Shown here: one piece after another, positions 1 through 14,059 of the stretch
How the letters are laid out: each line of letters starts with the position of its first letter
Numbering within the stretch: the stretch's first letter is position 1
NCBI RefSeq assembly: GCF_019097595.1
Contig: NC_080727.1
Span: 5,412,001-5,476,000, forward strand
Direction of reading: 5' to 3'
Source: Hemibagrus wyckioides
Lineage: Eukaryota > Chordata > Actinopteri > Siluriformes > Bagridae
Length of the DNA: 64,000 nt
Made by a program: the position numbers and the translations under genes
The notes under the pieces: model-generated
The model's input: only the letters and a program-made list of their open reading frames with translations
What the model was told of the DNA's origin: nothing
The model's database searches: none

Positions 1-560
1 GGTGATAAAATAGTTATAGTAATAGTAGCAGTACTAGTAATAATGGTAGTAGTCACAAGGATGGTAGTAGTAACAGTAACAGTAGTAGTAATAATAGCAG
101 CACTAGAATTAATGGTAGAAGTAACAGGGATAGCAGTAGTAACAGTAACAGTACTAGTAATAATGGTAGTATTAATAGCAGCAATAATAGTAGTAGCACT
201 AGTAGTAGTAGTAGTAATAGTAGCAATACTAGTAGTACTAGTAGTAGTAGCAGTAGAAGTAGTGGTAGTAATAGTGATAGTAGTAATAACAGTAGCAGTA
301 CTACTAGTAGTGGTAGAAGTAGTAATAGTCATAGTAGTAGTAACAGTAGCAGTACTAGTAATAATGGTAGAAGAAGTAAAAGTGATAGTAGTAGTAACAG
401 TAGAAGTACTAGAAGTAATAGTAACAGTAGTAGTAATAATAGTAGCAGTACTAGTAATAATGGCAGTAGTAGTAGCAGCAATAATAGAAGCAGTTGTACT
501 AATTGTGATAGTTGTAATAATAGTACCAGTAGTAGTTCTAGTAGTCATGTTAATTAATTA
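1..560. repeat. Imperfect trinucleotide array (AGT/AGC/AAT-type triplets)
   Basis: The first 560 bases are almost wholly AGT, AGC, AAT, ACT and GGT triplets in one register, with scattered substitutions. The array ends at the unique sequence after about 555. It is read open in several frames because the triplet register rarely makes stops; the plus frame gives a chain of valine, isoleucine and alanine only. That composition has no domain and is not a gene. The array may extend left of the window. Confidence 0.9.
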
Positions 561-759
561 ATGGATTAAATAAATTCTGCAATTAAATAAACTATGTTTT
601 TATTGCTGTTAGTGGATATGTGAGCAAAATCCTCTGATTATTAGATGACTTTTCAAAATTGTATCTATATTAATTTAGATGACAGCAACCAAATTTCCCA
701 AAAGCTTAGGAGCACAAAGATGACCATTAAATGGTACAGTGAGCATCATACTACATAAA

Positions 760-802
<43 letters not shown>

Positions 803-3689
803 GTCCAAATTTACACAGAGGAAGAAAGGTACATGTATTCAGAGTTGGGTTAAACAAAGCTTAAATCAAATTACAGGAAATTTCCTATATCTGGTTCCTG
901 CCAATAGTTTCTGAGGCAGCTATTGTTGAATCAAGAATTATGTCTGAGCCTAGATACTGATTTTGGTACTATGTCCTCGGTCTGATTTTTTAAAAAATGT
1001 ACTTTTAGCATAAACCCAAACTGTCTGACATCCACAATATTATTATGAATACAGATGTCCCATCCAAACTCCAATCATTTTGGTGTTGTGTTGCTGTAAG
1101 GTTTATTCCAAGCAGTATAAAGCAGTATGTCCTTCAGGAGGACTCTTCTGTTCAGCAGGGCTATAAATCTTCTCTCACAATAACAATGATCTAAATATCT
1201 GCAGGTCTTAGTCTGTGAGCAACCACACATGCCCAGGTTTTATTCCCTTATAAGTCTTATGTACTTGCTTTGTTTTATTCATAACTTTACTCTTTTGAGT
1301 TTTATGAGTGGACGAAAAAAAAAAAAAAAAAAAGCCTCCAAACAACCAGGAGCGACGCGTCCCAGCTGTGTATGTGGGTTATTGAATTGTAAATAAAGTA
1401 GTGCCGAAGATTTACTCTTAAGAAAAAAAAAATAAAGAGAAAGGGGAAAGAATGAAATGCACCCAGTTTCCGGATACAGGCTAAAGCACATGCTCCAGAG
1501 AGAGAGAGAGAGAGTGTGTGTGTGTGTGGCTTTTCTCCTGCTGTTAATTCATTTCCATTGCAGATCGAGAACGTGCCCATTAAGGCTAGGCCGAACATGA
1601 GTAATGTGCAACACCTGGACCTGCTCCCTTTGTCACTGATGTCTGGAACGCAGCAGTCTAATTACGCCGATTAGTATTTAGGAGGCAGTTCCAACTTAAC
1701 AGTCCAGTGGTAACAAATGGGATCCCAGATTACACGAACAAATAACACGTCTGCAACAACCTTTTCCTACAGCATCACAGCTAGAACTGCTATTCTATTC
1801 GGGGGGAATATTCTGTATGTATCTTATTAAACAGAATTAAAACAAGAATCATGGACAATTCAAAGTATTCAATATGAGCAACACTCAAGTAATTTATAAA
1901 ATGATACTTAAGTATAATCATAAAGTGGAATTAATCAAGAATTTTCCAGATCTGTAAATGAGTTTAGAAACCTTTACAGGTTCACTTGCTTTTTACTATT
2001 CAGGCCATTGGTCATGGAAATTAAAATCTAGGTTACGAGACGAATGATATTTTTGGGGGGAAATAGAACCAAGTACAAAATAATGCAGGCAGGTACAAAC
2101 AAAACAAAACAAAAAAACAGTCATGCGGACTGTAAAAATCTCAATCTGTGAACTCAAGTGATGTAGCTGAGGTTAGAAGTGAGATAGAATTCTTGCAACA
2201 TGCTCAAAACGAACTGCTAGATTTCATACCACTGGGGTTTTCCAGCATTTTCCAATATAAGAGAGGTAGAAGTGAATTTACGCCACACACACACACACAT
2301 ACACACACAATCCAAAATATGGATACATATATTTAAAATACTAAACAGTTACAGATAGTATTTCATCTGTAATATATATATATTTATTCTGTATATTAGG
2401 CATAGAAGGGTTGGTAAGCAGGTTTAATTCTTCTGTTTCACAAGACCTGAAAGTACTTAGCATAAAATGAAAATAGCATGCTTTTTATTTTATTTTTTAT
2501 TGCGTGTGTCACAATCATTTCCGAATCGATTTCAAGTAAAGTCACCGCTACAACCGGCGACCGCATGTGCTCCGACGGAAGATGAATTTGTTGCCAGCAA
2601 TTGTTTTGACACTCATTGCATCTCATCCATGCATATGCAGAAATCTGAGACAAGAACATATGAACTTCAGCTATGGAACTCGACAATGTTCCTATTTCAC
2701 ATGTGAATGGGCAAGAAGCCTATAGAAAGTGTGCAGATTTATTTCCTCTTCCTCTTTCTGTCACCTTCACACCATTGCAGATTTAGGGAGATGACACTAA
2801 ACAGAAGCGAATGTAACCGCGCCTGCCTTGATCCATGTCCCTGAACCCGGCTATTATTGCTGCTTGCTGGCCAATTAGAAAGTGCATCAGCCACCTCCGC
2901 TTGTTTATTGGCTTTCATCGCTCGGCATCCCGACCCTGCTGTTCGCCTTTTTAATGCACATTTTCATGCGCCTCGCTGTTTGAGAGCTCACTTTTTCATC
3001 TTTAAGACCTACCATCAGGACAGAGAAGCTAATTGTTAAAAAGCACTCTTATAGTCGCTAATCTGAATGTAGTTTAGTGTGAAACAGGCCAAAATGACTG
3101 CGAAATGTTATTGTGCCACAAAAAAGCCTAGCTAAAATGAACATGTATATTTGTATTTCTTTATTTTTTTCCAGCTGAACTGAGCATAGACGTATGGACT
3201 AAATGAAGCAAATCAGTAATTTCTCCTGTTTGCCATATGGACACGACTGTTATTAACTACTGATTTCACATAATGCTCAGCTTCAAATAGCATTGAGGGG
3301 GGGGGGGGGGTTGCAATAAGCTCTTGTTTCTGTAGATAAACACGGTTTCACATTAAGTAGAACCAGAATTCTCAGCTCTGCATTTCAAAACCAGCAAAAC
3401 AAACATAGCAATATAATCGATATACATCTTTTAAAGACTTTTATGTGCTTTAAGGAACCGACAATGCTACATCAAGCCTCAAAGCAAGGTACAGGTTGAA
3501 ATGAAACTATTTGTTAGATACCTATAAAATTTAAAAAATACAGGTCTTTTTTACTATTTTTATTTATTTTATTAAATTATTACATTTCTGGTTTTGCCCG
3601 CATGATTGAAAACATAACTTGAAAGTAACACTGATGAAGGCTCCATCTGCTTTATGCCCCACCCACTTCCACATTCACATCATGTCATA
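561..3689. other. Non-coding stretch with short microsatellites, no gene seen
   Basis: No convincing exon or RNA gene is visible. Simple repeats present: a TC run at 763-798, an A run at about 1315-1333, GA then TG runs at about 1499-1528, a CA run at about 2285-2310, and a G run of about 14 at 3297-3310. The rest is AT-rich unique-looking sequence. The block at 2810-3060 is listed separately. Confidence 0.6.
2810..3060. other. Complex unique block, candidate conserved non-coding element
   Basis: This block has balanced base composition, no simple repeats and no match to the repeat families recognised elsewhere in the window, unlike its AT-rich surroundings. It reads open on the plus strand for 60 codons but the peptide resembles nothing known. 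Such blocks in vertebrate gene deserts are often enhancers, but conservation cannot be seen here. Confidence 0.22.
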
Positions 3690-4143
3690 TACACCGATCA
3701 GGCAGAACATATTGTGTGATATTATGTTGGTCCCCCTTTTGCTGCCAAAACAGCCCTGTGTTTTCTGACACCTTTCTATCAGAACCAGCATTAACGTCTT
3801 CAGCAATTTGAGCAACAGTAGCTCGTCTGTTGGATTGGATCACACGGATCAGCCTTCGCTCCCCATGTGCATCAGTGAGCCTTGATCGGCCATTACCCTG
3901 TCACCGGTTCTCCACTGTTCCTTCCTTGAACCACTTTTGATAGATACTGACCACTGCAGACCGGGAACACCCCACAAGTGCTGCAGTTTTGGAGATGCTC
4001 TAATGCAGTGGTCTAGACATCATAATTTGGTCCTTGTCAAACTCGCTCAAATCCTTATACTTGCCCACTTTTCCTGTTTCTAACACATCAACTTGAGGAC
4101 AAAATGTTCACTTGCTGCCATAATGTTATGCCTGATCGGTGTA
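3690..4143 (-). mobile_element. Internally deleted Tc1-like element (second Tc1 family), about 450 bp
   Basis: Inverted ends match: the left end begins CACCGATCAGGCAGAACAT at 3692 and the right end, read on the minus strand from 4141, begins CACCGATCAGGCATAACAT. TA lies on both sides (3690-3691 and 4142-4143), the usual Tc1 target duplication. Read on the minus strand, the sequence follows the 5' part of a transposase common in fish, then jumps near 3755 straight to the last codons before the far end. The middle and all catalytic residues are gone, so it is a non-autonomous, MITE-like derivative. The same family recurs at 40757-41249. Family identity is from memory of fish Tc1 sequences. Confidence 0.88.
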
Positions 4144-4175
4144 TAAAGCTTGACATATACAGTATAGACATATAC

Positions 4176-4275
<100 letters not shown>

Positions 4276-7200
4276 ATATAATGATTGGGAAGAAGAATGT
4301 CCATGTAGCGTCCAAGCCCCTGTAAATACACTGTTGCTATAGAAACGATCTGCATCGTATCAGATGGCAGCCGGCTCTACAAGCAGATTAATTCTGATTT
4401 TAAAATTCACGCGCATTGTTGTTTAGCCAGCTGTAGCTGTATCTTTAGAGCATTTAGATACTAAGAGGATCAACCCTGTGACAATAAAGCGATATTATTG
4501 CTATCATTGTTATTGCTGCTCCGACAAAGCTCATGAAAACGCTTCCATGTTCCTAAACCCAAATTGACATAAATCCTTCAAGCACCTCGTATTTATTCAT
4601 TCATCCTTTTAAAGAATGTGAGACTTCTCGTAGATGAGTCTTGCCTATGCGTATTATTTCATTCCGAAGCTCATTCCGTAATACGGCCCATCCATTTTGG
4701 CCCGTTTCATTTCCATAATTGTTTTCCAAGCATGCTGGCTGTCCTGCTGTACGCTGAAGACTAGGTGTGGACTAATGGACAGCAGATTGGATTCTGCCTT
4801 TGTACGCTGTGAAATGATTCCCCCCCACCTCCGTTCTTTGTGCTGGATCATGTCTCTCTTTTGGCCTCATGCATAATGGATCGGCTTAAAATGCTGGCCT
4901 GCGAAGTTCTCACTTATTGAAAGCTATGCTCATAGAGCTGCGTATTTACTGAGAATGACCCTGCTTTGAGTCGCTTTCTATGGGCTTTCTCGAGCTCGCT
5001 CTATCTTGCTTGGCAGGGTCATTCTCAAGTCATCACGCCTTCTATCCGTTTTGTAGGCGATGTTCTTATTTCCGAAACGCTGCTGTCGGTGCTGATTTCG
5101 TTCGGCCTTCCTTTAAATCTGAGCTTTATGACAAGTCCTGATTTTAAACAACCGCGATACGACTTCTATTTATCAAGAAAGAACCAAGATAGCTGAAAAG
5201 AAAAAAATCGACAAATATAATAACTACAAATATAAATCCTCTCAGCGGGAAAGATTTTTTTTTTTCCTCAAGAAAATATCACCCTTCTTATGATTGATTT
5301 ATATCGGTAATAAAATAGCACTCCAAGCTAATTCAGGATATGCAGATAGAAAATAAACAGCAATAAACAATAAAAGTGTGTGTATGTCCTCATAAAGCGA
5401 TGTAACACTTCAAAAATATGGCAGTCAAATATTCCCTAGTGTTCTATTGTATGTCTCGCCAATAAGATTAGCATGCCGGGAAATGTGTGACATCATCGCC
5501 TTCGTCTGTTCGGACGGAAACGTGGAACGGAAAAGCGCCACACCCTGCTGCGAAAATAATGCGCGACAGAATAATATGTCTTGGCCTTTCTTCACCTCTC
5601 TTCTTTCCACATTTTCCTGGGAAATAACACTTTCCATTTAATGCGCCCTGCACTTGCTTAGAGTCTATCAGCCCCGGCTTTAATGAAATGCCGCTGCCCA
5701 GAATCCCCCTCACCGGCGGAAATCAGAGCCCAGGGCCATTACTTAGCTGTCTTCGGGAAAAAGGCACATCAACATAAGTTATTTCATTATCTCCCCAGGC
5801 TGCGAGAGAAGGGGACGTATGTTCACTCTGCCTATCTCGCAGTGTGGATTGCTCCATGGGGAGGTCATTGGGAAGGAGATAGAGTTATCTGCAAAATAAG
5901 AGAAGGCATTCTCTAATGGCATTTCAATCCAAATATTTAATAACCTCACCTAAACACCCACTCCGCTTCAACGTTTTTTGAGAAAACAGTTGCAGCCAGG
6001 TTTCTCTCATTACCTTGAGCTTGATGAGGAATAAGACTATGTACTGTAAATAGACCACTGCTGACTAATAATGCACCAAACTGGACTTTAAATGTCCAGT
6101 TTTCAACATTTTACTTGATTACTATTACTAATATTGGCCAACGTTGTCCAAGACTAGAACTACCTCAGACAGAGTCAAGACCAAGACCAAAAAATAGAAT
6201 TTCCACGTTTTCTTATGTCCGTGTTCAGCATTGAACGTCTTTGTCATGTCACACTCCACAGTGATGATTAATGGCTCATCTGAAATCAGACACTCAGGGC
6301 TTTAAGAATTTGTAGTTTTTTATTATTTTAGAATACAATGTCCAATAAGTCGATTTCTTTTTAGTGTACTGGTAAAATGGTTTAAGATGGTCGGAGCCAA
6401 GTCCAAGATCAAGGCTGAAAACCATCAAATGCTTTTCTAGTTAGTTTCATTAATGTATTGTGCCAAGGTTTTGAAGCAGAAGAAATTATGAGACCAATTC
6501 CCAAGACCAAGATACGTCCAAATGCCAATAGGTCTGAGACAAGTCCAACTCAATACCTCAATACACACGACATCTCGACTCGAGTCCTACAGCCTGGATT
6601 ACACATAACTAATAACATTATAACATACAAGAAATCAATAACTGATTGATTTCATGATTCTGATTGGTCAGAAGATGGTGATTAATTTTCTTTATGTCAC
6701 AGCAAGATTCAATTCTCAAATCTGATTGGTCAGAAGGCTTGCATTGTTTTGTATAACTCCTACCTGACTCGGACAGTAGTTCTAGCTGTAACATGAATGT
6801 CAGGTTTATTCTAATTCACTATTATTCGAATACATGATTAATCCTACCGTAAAAAGCTCATACACTGGGCCATGAATAGCTGATGTTCTACATGATCTAA
6901 GATTTAGGTAAAGATAGAGCTAAATAGTGAAAGAGAGAGAAAGAGAGAGAGAGAGAGATGTTGGTGAGTGAATATTTGGCAATCATTGCTATAATGTACG
7001 TTATAATGCAGGCGCCCCACAACAATTGTCCAAATCGAACACTTCAAATGTATATGTTGTTCGTTAATAAATTAACATTCATAGGCTACATTGAATATCA
7101 TAAATATTCTTGGCTTTTCTTTGTTGAATAAACAGAACAATACACCCCAGACTGTATTGTAATACCAACGTGCTGTTTTCTTTTCCTTTCCTAAAAGTCG

Positions 7201-8448
7201 TAGCTCTCGCTGCAAGATTTTGGCTTCTATAGTTCACAACTCATTCAAGAAAAATGAATCTATTCAAGATTTATGGAAGGGAAGTCGTGACTTCAACAAC
7301 ACTGTGGTACATGAGAATATAAATATAACATCAAGAAGATTGTATATAATAAAGAGACAGGGCTGGAGATAAAGGTGAGTCCCAGCACAAACCCACGGCT
7401 GAAAGTCTGTAGGAAGATGGCAACAAGCGTACAAACTGTGCGAGGGACCTCCTGGTATAGCTGAGAAAAACAGCATGTTTTGCATCGTCGAGCGTGGAGG
7501 CTGGTGCGGCGCTGCAGTTGGCGCTGGAGATAAGTGAGGAAGTGAGGCCAATAGCGTTAGCTCAGCAATGCCAAGAGCAACTTAAGTCGTGAATCTGGCA
7601 TCTTATGCATGTATGCCTACGGAAAAAAGCGCACACAGGCACAACCTATGTATGTATGCAAATGGCAGTTCATTTGTCAGCGTGTTGAATTGCATGCACA
7701 TATGGTGGTCGTGAATTTGTGTGTGTTTGTTAGTGCATGAAAATCTTTGCGCTTATCTAAGCCCCCACGTGTGTACGGTGCATGTTCCAGTAGCATCTTA
7801 TGCCCTGAAGCGTCAGTGCCATTTTCCACTGGCAGAGCTTAACATTTTTACAGACTTTACTGTGACCACTCAGGTATCTTTCACAATATCAAAACAATTA
7901 AATTTTCTTTTGTTTTTTTTCTTCCCATTGAATTCCCCTACAGTCATTTTGCTGTTTGGATGCCAATACTTAACATAAAGCATATAAAAAAAAAAAGTAA
8001 TTTAGATTATTGTATGTTTATTTCACTTTCTATATGCGGTGCCATTATAGTAATTTTGGGGAAAACAAAGACATTTTATAGACATTTTAAACATTTAGAA
8101 ACTGCACATGAACAGCTTCTACTTTTTTACTTTTCATATCTAAACCTTAAGCTATTCCAAATATCCGGCATATATTTTAGACAATCAACAAACCGGAAGT
8201 CATACTCAAGTGAAATGATTTTCGAAGGTGTTTTAAGTGAAAAACATGAATTTATTATTGTCTACATTTGGAAATTCCAAATTTTTTGTTCATATCTATT
8301 CATACTTAATATTAACTAAAGAAAACTCAACTTTAGGATAATCAACAATGACAATGTAGTGCAATGCTGTAACCACGCCAAAGATTCCCATTACTTTCTA
8401 AAATATATAAAGTGTTTTATTCCTCATAGACGTCAACAATTTGCCAAG
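4276..8448. other. Gene-free unique sequence with candidate regulatory blocks
   Basis: No exon is supported. Complex blocks of balanced composition lie at about 4640-5190 and 5640-5920 and could be conserved non-coding elements. The rest is AT-rich, with a short GA run at about 6929-6958. A near-repeat, CTGATTGGTCAGAAG, occurs at about 6660-6675 and again at about 6722-6737. Confidence 0.5.
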
Positions 8449-8780
8449 CAAACTTTTTTTTAGCTGCGTCCCAAATGGCATAGGACACACATGAATTTCA
8501 AAGTGCATGAATTTTAGAAGGGAATATCATCTCAAATGGAACGATTTTTACAAACCGGATTGATGTCAAACGCATATAAAATAAGATGTTAATAATTAAT
8601 TAAAAGACATTTGTACACTGGAGTGTCGGCCGCCATTTTGAAAATTTGTTCTCTTCTAGCATCAGCACCTGGTAGCCCCGCCCCCTTTTTTTAACTATTG
8701 AGTGTTTAAGTGTATCACTCTGGTACCTGAAGTGTTCTTCGCTAAAGAAGACTTTTACGTTACAAAGATATTTACATTTG
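8449..8780 (+). repeat. Dispersed repeat, copy 1 (inverted partner at 14060-14500)
   Basis: The segment starts TTTAGCTGCGTCCCAAATGG and contains ATGAATTTTAGAAGGG, then ATCATCTCAAAT, then CATCAGCACCTGGTAGCCC. The same landmarks occur in the same order on the minus strand between 14500 and 14060. The two copies have diverged. I recognise the GTCCCAAA...TTTTAGAAGGG type as a frequent fish interspersed repeat, probably a non-autonomous DNA transposon, but cannot name the family or fix the ends. Confidence 0.7.
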
Positions 8781-10876
8781 ATGTTGGGAAGCATCCACAA
8801 AACAATTGAATTCCTGTTTATCAGACACTCCTTTACAAGCTAATTACTTTTTCTTTCTCTTGTTTATAGGTTTATTAGATGAAATCACTCACAGTGGAGA
8901 CTCCTTCCAAGAAATTTCCCCATTTTTTATGAATTAATTTCAATCCATGACATTAAACATAACTATAACTATATCAAAGCATGTGTTCTTTATTAATTAA
9001 TAATGATTGTAATATTACCATTTTATAAGAGAAAGTACTTCCAAATATGTCGTTACTGAAAGGATGACAACAGTAACTTCCTACTATTGATTATTTTCAT
9101 ATTTCTATTACAGATGTTTAATTTCTTACGTTTATTTCTTATGTTAAAGCCACTGTTATGTCTAGGAATAAGGTAAATGTCTGGATCTAGATACCTTAGT
9201 AGTTATATTTTTAACAAGCCTGCCATTTGTCAGCGTATTACATAAGTAATACATGTTCTTGTATTCATCATTCTGATTCAAATTGTTGACATTAAAAGAC
9301 GTTGCAGGGCAAATTCATGTATTTGCGATCGTGTGTTTGGTTGTGTAAGTGCACACACGTGAGCAAATAGACGCATACGAGTCTGCTCGGCTGTGTGTCG
9401 AGTCCGTCCTCACGTGTATGTCTTCTCCCTGCGTCTGATCTGGGGCTAGTTCCTTTGATTTGGGCGCACTGATCCCCCTAAGACTCGGAGCAAACACAGG
9501 ATTAGGCCTCGGCTGCACAGATAAGGCTCCGATCAAAGTGCCTACCGAGCGCTGGGCTGAGGGAGAGGAAATATGTTAAAGAAATCAGCGTGCCAGCCCT
9601 AGTCTCCATTTTATCTCCACTCAGCCAGGTGGTGATTGTCCCTCTTTGTTCTCCTATTTTGAGCGTCTGGCTGTCGATGGCTTTGCGGAAAAAAATTCTC
9701 CTGCAATCAATCTTTGCGTGGCTGCTCTCAGCTCGCGGATGAAACAAGGAGACTTCTGACTTCGGCTGAGGCTCTATTTTTGCTTGTTTGTTTCCACACT
9801 TTCTTTGCTTTCTCTCTCAAAGAAAAAAAAATCCTCCACACACACACACATGCACAGAATCACACTTTTGATTTGCAAAAAACTTTCTGCATGTCTTCCA
9901 ATTGGCTTGTGTATCTGATAAAGAGGAGCTTTTATTTCTTACAGGTGAATCTTCATTTTCTTAACACTTTTTAGGCTGCTGAAACAGGAAACGGGACCAA
10001 AGCTTCATCTAAAACTGAAACACGTTGAGTTTTCCGTATCCTGGGCTATGTTTGGATGGCGTTTAACACCTTTTTGTGTTTCAAAAAATATTGATGTGTA
10101 ATTTAAAGGTGTGAAAGATTAAAAGTTGAAAGTGTGAAAGTTTAGTGAAGTTACTAGATTACTAGACTGACACACTCTCTCTCTCTCTCTATCTCTCTCT
10201 CTCTGTTTCTATGTGTGTGTGTGTGTGTTATTAAAGCTGGCTAAACAGAAGCTAATCATACTGCTGTAATTCTGTAGCTGTAAAACCACAATTCTTTAAA
10301 GCAGTTCATCAGAAAATGTAAAATAATAAAATAATGACCTGTGATGTTCCCAAATTGAGATCTGTATCTGTTTAGTACACAAAATATCTGTATAAATATT
10401 CAGACTTAAAGCTGAAGTACATGACCCCTGACCCTAAGCCACCGGAAACACTTGAAAACACTGAGGAAAAACTCAGCACACCACTTTCAATCCAGCACAA
10501 AGATAAGATCCTGACTGCGCCAGTTCCTCACCCTCGGCTTCATCACTTGAGCTTATAAATATTCAACTAAAGCTGTGCCCTGTTTTTTTTTAATCCCACT
10601 TATTATAAAATGCATTTAGTTCATCCAGTTGCCATATGTAAACCACTGAGACTCTGATCAGGCAGTTACTAAGGATGAATGAACAATGTAGATGCATTGG
10701 AGTAGGGAGACACTTTCATGTTAATGATGTTTGTCTGTTTTTATATTCTCATATTTGAGGCTCGCATAAAAGTAAATGCACTGTGGGATCCTAGTCCTAA
10801 TGCACACCTTCAAACACAACTAGCGCTTATAAAATAAAGGAAAAAAATACTATTATTATAATAATAACAAAATGTG

Positions 10877-10907
<31 letters not shown>

Positions 10908-10908
10908 A

Positions 10909-10962
<54 letters not shown>

Positions 10963-12330
10963 TGTGCCTGCTATTAATATCTGTTTAAAACACATTATCT
11001 GTAGAATAATGTACTTATATTCGGTATTCACCTCTAACTGCAATCTAATGCATGATGCTACTGTATGTTTACAAGAACATGCTAAAATTGATTTTGGCAT
11101 CTCTCTGCCTAATTACAATATTCACCTCATCTAATTTGTAAATATTTTTTCTGATGATGAAAAAAAAAAACTTGATGGAAAGCAGCCCACTGATACCCAT
11201 CGAGATTTTTTTTGTCAGGAGATGGGCCAACTCAATAAATAAATAAATAAATAAACAAACAAATAAACGAATAAATAAATAAAGCCAATTGTAGCTCTTT
11301 TGCTGCTGCCTTCGCTTCAAACACTTCTCAACAACCTGCGACGAACAGCTCAGCCAACACTAGCAACGTTCTCAGCCCCAAACACATCATCATGGCTAAA
11401 AAAAAAAAACCCCTGACAAGCAGTTAAAGAAACACGTCCGGTATGAAGCCTGTTGAGAATAGGACCCTCCTGAGATGCCAACATGACTGTTCAGTTCACA
11501 TAGAAGTGATAAAAATGGCCAAAACTTGCAGATGGTGTATCAAACCAATCCATGGAGGATGAAAGCCGGCGATAAGCTGTCTTTGATCATCTGCCAATTA
11601 ATTACAGAAATCATTGCCAGAACTACATGATCCGGCAAAGAGCAACAGCTACATCGAGGAAGCTCCACCACCACCACCACCACAGAAAAAAAACCCTTAA
11701 ACAGATCTGATGTTGATGCTGAAAATAGATCTGTGTTCAAAATGAAGGCTACATACCCAGTACATTATTGTGATGCTATTGTCATAACAATAATAAGCAA
11801 CATGAGATAAATAGAACCGTACAGCAGGATATGACAGACCGAGAGCGAGAAGGAGAGCGAGATAGAGAGTGATACTGTGATTTGCTAGGCTGCAGAGCCA
11901 CTTAGCAGACGGACCAGGAATCGCAGGCGAAGAGGAACTCAGTGAAGAAAACCTGGGATGAATGTGGCCTTGTTATTCTGACGACAGTTGAACGATATTA
12001 TGCATGAATGGTCATTATGAAACAGATTATTAATGTAGACAAAAGAAGTGCTAGAATGAGAGAATGCAGCCGAGGACTAAAATCCAAACTCCTGATTCAG
12101 CACCTCATTCAATTTTGGACCGCAGCAAAGGAGCTGGCTAGACGGCACGGCTGGATAATCACACACTAATTGAGGACACTCAGAAGAGGAATAAAAATCA
12201 GTTCCCAAAGAAAGCGAGCAGGAGTAGAGTGAAGTTCTCAGTCAAGTTCTCTGTCTGTTCATCTCTTTTAACTTCTAGCTAGTACCAATACACCATAAGA
12301 TCAATTGTGAAAAATAAATAAATAAATAAA
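8781..12330. other. Gene-free stretch with an AAT array and a candidate regulatory block
   Basis: No exon is supported. About 9360-9760 is a complex, less AT-rich block, with sequences such as CTTTGATTTG and GATCAAAG that resemble TCF/LEF sites; it is a candidate regulatory element only. Simple repeats: CT at about 10175-10205 then TG, a TTA run followed by a longer TAA run at 10876-10962 that can fold back on itself, and AAAT runs at about 11237-11282 and 12310-12330. Confidence 0.5.
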
Positions 12331-12334
12331 ATGT

Positions 12335-12925
12335 TATGGCCCTAGTGGACCCTAACAGCCTGCCTCACCTCCATATCCCTCCATCACAGCAAGATTCCTA
12401 TGTCTATCCCATAATTTCTTTTAAAACTCATCTAAATAGTAGTGTTCACCTTCACAACAACAACATCTACACAATGTCCTGCTCGCTTTCTTACTATCTA
12501 CTGGCTGAATTTACTGCATTAAGGCCTGTGTTGAAGTAGGAATACATCTTGTTAGATAGATCATTCCAGAAGTAATAGATCTGCTCAAAAGCCATGAAAG
12601 GATGAAGATGCTTGGACGATGCTTGGAGTACGCTTGCCTTGTTTGTTGATCTATTCTGAAGAAGCTTGAAGCCCCTCACACCACTCCCTGTTACAACCCT
12701 AGTGGACCCTAACAGCCTGCCTCACCTCCATATCCCTCCATCACAACAAGCTTTCTTTGTCTATCCCATTTATTTTTAAAGCTCTTCTGAGTAGTAGACC
12801 TCACCTTCACAACAACAACAACAACAACAACAACATCTACATGATGTACTGATGTCCCGCTCGCTTTCTTACCATCAACTGGCTGAATTTACTGCATTAA
12901 GGCCCATGTTAAAATAGAAATATTC
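12335..12925 (+). repeat. Local direct duplication (A1-B1-A2)
   Basis: A block starting CCCTAGTGGACCCTAACAGC at about 12340 and ending near GCTGAATTTACTGCATTAAG at about 12523 is repeated at 12698-12902, with a longer CAA run in the second copy. Between them lies a second block (about 12560-12690, with AATAGATCTGCTCAAAAG and TTGCCTTGTTTGTTGATCTA) that recurs at 14656-14790. No protein family is recognised in the short open frames. Confidence 0.85.
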
Positions 12926-13499
12926 ATCACGTTTCAACAGCTTGTTATATCCAAGCCTGGCTTGATTTGTTATGCATTATCCACTTATGCTGAAATGCAT
13001 CGCCTCACACTGGACGTTATTAAAAGAATGTAAAACTTGGCAGTCTATTGGTGGACGCACAATAGATTACTCGCATTTACAGTCCAGCCCATGCTATTAC
13101 AGAGCCCTGAAGGCAGTCAGGTCAGGTGCTGGGATGGATGATCGATCAATATAGGAGTTAATAATATACCTTGGGATGGAGATAAATATGAAAGAGCATT
13201 TAATTAGGGATCAATGTGTGGAGATTTTGTGTTTCTCCAGTTCCAGACATATCCCTGAGATGTTTTCTGTCAAAACATCTGACATCCAGCAGGCAACTAG
13301 CTCTCTTCCAGGGAAAAGGTATGTAAAAAAATAAAGGCTCAATTTTGGGCTTCAATATCATCTTCTTCAAAATGGCTTCAAATGGATTACTTTTGTGAAA
13401 CCAAGAACAACAGCACCACCACTGGTTATAAGAAAAAAATACATACAGTGGTGTGAAGTAAAGGCTGGGCTTGATTTCTTTCTATCCCAGTCTATAGAT

Positions 13500-13830
13500 T
13501 CAGCCCATTGTCATGATTCGAAGAGGTGAATGCAAATACAGGTCAGTTTACTAGATACAGATCAGAACAAGTCAAAAACATGCACAGGTCGGTCGATTAG
13601 CAAAACAGGTTAACGCGGGCTAGGCAAAAATCCAAGATAAGCACGGACTCTGTAACGTCACAGAGGCACAAAGAGCAGAAGGATTACTTTGCAAAGACAG
13701 GGTTAAACAAAACATAGTAATGAAACCCAGCTGAAAACAATCAGGAAGGAAATGCAAGTGGTTTCTGGGAAGGTGAGTCCGGTGTGGTCATGCTTGTAGG
13801 CCGCAATGAGCTGTGAGAAAACGGAGTCTA
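13500..13830. repeat. Probable interspersed repeat
   Basis: The segment with CAAAACAGGTTAACGCGGGC and CCCAGCTGAAAACAATCAGG resembles a repeat I have seen often in otophysan fish sequences. It has no coding content. The class and ends cannot be fixed from one copy. Confidence 0.4.
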
Positions 13831-14059
13831 TTATACCTGAGATAGACTCAGCTCTTAGATTCAGTATCGATTATTATTTAAGCACACTTCACTGACAAAT
13901 CCATAACATTACACATCATCAGCAGAAGAATAAAATAGTGGGTGTATTATATATCAAGTAGATGGATGACTTTTCCAATTGCTGACATTTTTAAAATACA
14001 TTTAGAGAAACTTGAAGTAACTAGACTAAACAAACGTCGTCCAATAAAAGTAATAAGTA

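Noticed and set aside
43..561. 172-codon open frame, Val/Ile-rich, resembling a membrane protein
   Set aside because: It lies wholly within the imperfect trinucleotide array; hydrophobicity is a by-product of GTA/GTC/ATA codons.
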